Under the pieces are notes generated by a model. The model did not search any database, was not told where the DNA came from, and was given only the letters and a program-made list of their open reading frames with translations. The translations under genes were made by a program, and so were the position numbers. A stretch of 6,316 bases of DNA from an uncultured Centipeda sp. (GTDB lineage: Bacteria > Bacillota > Negativicutes > Selenomonadales > Selenomonadaceae). Of the stretch, positions 5,489 through 6,316 are shown in pieces. Numbering within the stretch: the first letter of the stretch is position 1; the number at the start of each line of letters is the position of its first letter. Where the stretch lies: assembly GCA_937925565.1 (NCBI GenBank), contig CALALM010000289.1, forward strand, positions 1-6,316, read 5' to 3'.

Positions 5489-6316
5489 ATGGAACTACGG
5501 CAGTTGGAATATTTCCAGATGGCAAGCCGGCTCAAGAACATTACGCGCGCCGCTGAACGCCTCCGTGTCTCCCAACCGAACATCACCGTTGCGATCAAAA
5601 AACTTGAAGGCGAGCTTGGCATACAGCTCTTTGACCGCAGTCAGAAGCAGCTCTCCCTGACGCCCGAGGGTGCGGTCTTCCTCGGTCGCGTTGAAGTCGC
5701 GCTGCGCAACATACAGGACGCCGTGCTCGAAGTCAACGACTACAAGCAGCTCCAAAAGGGCACGATCAAGATCGGCATCCCGCCGATGATGGGCGCCTAT
5801 CTCTTTCCGAAAATCTTCTCGAGTTTCCAGCGCCGCTACTCCCATCTCGATGTCTATCTGCACGAAGAGGGCTCCGTCGCGATCCGCGAACAACTGGAGC
5901 GCGACGAACTGGACTTCGGCATCATCATCATTCCCGACTCTTCGCCCAATCTTCAACTCCTCCCGATGGCACGCAGCCAAGTTGTCTGCTGCGTTCCCGC
6001 CGACAGCGCCCTCGCTGCACGCAAGGCAATCACCTTGCAGGATGTCGAGGAGCATAACCTCATCATGCTCAAAGAGGGTTCCTTCCTCCGGCAAACCATG
6101 CTGCAAAAGATGAAGACGGCAGGCGTCACACCGAACATCGTGCTCGAGTCCAATCAGGTCGTCACCATTATGGGACTCGTCGCAAGCGGCGTCGGCAACG
6201 CTTTCCTGCTTGATATGATCGTGCGCGACACCCCCGGCATTCGTGCCGTCCCGCTCGCCACTCCCGTGTTCGTGGATGTCGGACTCGCATGGAAGCGCGA
6301 CCGCTACATCTCGCGC
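5489..6316 (+). CDS. LysR-family transcriptional regulator, C-terminus cut by window edge
   Basis: The window holds 276 codons, open to the last base; family members are usually about 290-310 residues, so only a short C-terminal piece is missing. The N-terminal winged helix-turn-helix covers about residues 1-60, beginning MELRQLEYFQMASR, with the recognition region NITRAAERLRVSQPNIT (17-33), KKLEGELGIQLFDR (38-51) and LSLTPEG (55-61). A linker helix (about 62-90) leads to the periplasmic-binding-protein-like effector domain from about 92. This opens with IGIPPMMGAYLFPKI, a form seen in the CidR/YwbI-like branch of the family, but that does not fix the ligand. It diverges from motA. An inverted repeat with a T-N11-A box overlaps its own promoter, suggesting autoregulation. 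Target genes are unknown and may lie beyond the right edge. Confidence 0.93.
   Translation, partial: MELRQLEYFQMASRLKNITRAAERLRVSQPNITVAIKKLEGELGIQLFDRSQKQLSLTPEGAVFLGRVEVALRNIQDAVLEVNDYKQLQKGTIKIGIPPMMGAYLFPKIFSSFQRRYSHLDVYLHEEGSVAIREQLERDELDFGIIIIPDSSPNLQLLPMARSQVVCCVPADSALAARKAITLQDVEEHNLIMLKEGSFLRQTMLQKMKTAGVTPNIVLESNQVVTIMGLVASGVGNAFLLDMIVRDTPGIRAVPLATPVFVDVGLAWKRDRYISR

Noticed and set aside
5495..6106. A 203-codon open frame on the minus strand opposite lysR
   Set aside because: Antisense shadow of a clear LysR-family gene with a strong ribosome site; it lacks its own start signals and family motifs.

Overview
The window looks like ordinary chromosome from a motile, low-ambiguity Firmicutes-type bacterium with fairly GC-rich coding DNA. 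By eye the coding regions are well above 50% GC, while the main divergent intergenic region is very AT-rich. The gene content (CdaA, AcpS and NnrED of Firmicutes type, MotA/MotB, strong AGGAGG ribosome sites) and the style of the proteins suggest a Negativicutes member such as Selenomonas or a relative. This is inference from pattern recognition, not a database result.

Layout, right to left, because all genes but one are on the minus strand. A LysR-type regulator (5489 to the window end, plus strand) diverges from motA. An AT-rich intergenic region separates them. It holds an extended -10 promoter for the regulator, a large inverted repeat containing a T-N11-A LysR box that overlaps this promoter, helically phased A-tracts, and a possible SigD (flagellar) promoter for motA. 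Then come motA and motB (1 nt apart), a strong intrinsic terminator, acpS and nnr (overlapping by ATGA), and ilvE with its own near-consensus SigA promoter and a terminator. Last is the 5' end of cdaA, which runs off the left edge.

Functionally, MotA/MotB form the flagellar stator. AcpS activates acyl carrier protein for fatty-acid synthesis. The bifunctional Nnr repairs hydrated NAD(P)H. IlvE carries out the last step of branched-chain amino acid synthesis (or the first step of their breakdown). CdaA makes the second messenger c-di-AMP. These are housekeeping functions side by side rather than one pathway. The transcription signals divide them into motAB, acpS-nnr, ilvE, cdaA and the divergent lysR.

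I found no mobile element, CRISPR array, RNA gene or evident novel system. The most interesting parts are regulatory: the LysR operator/promoter overlap, the terminator placed directly ahead of acpS with no visible promoter for that gene, and the ilvE promoter whose -35 box is built into the nnr stop codon.
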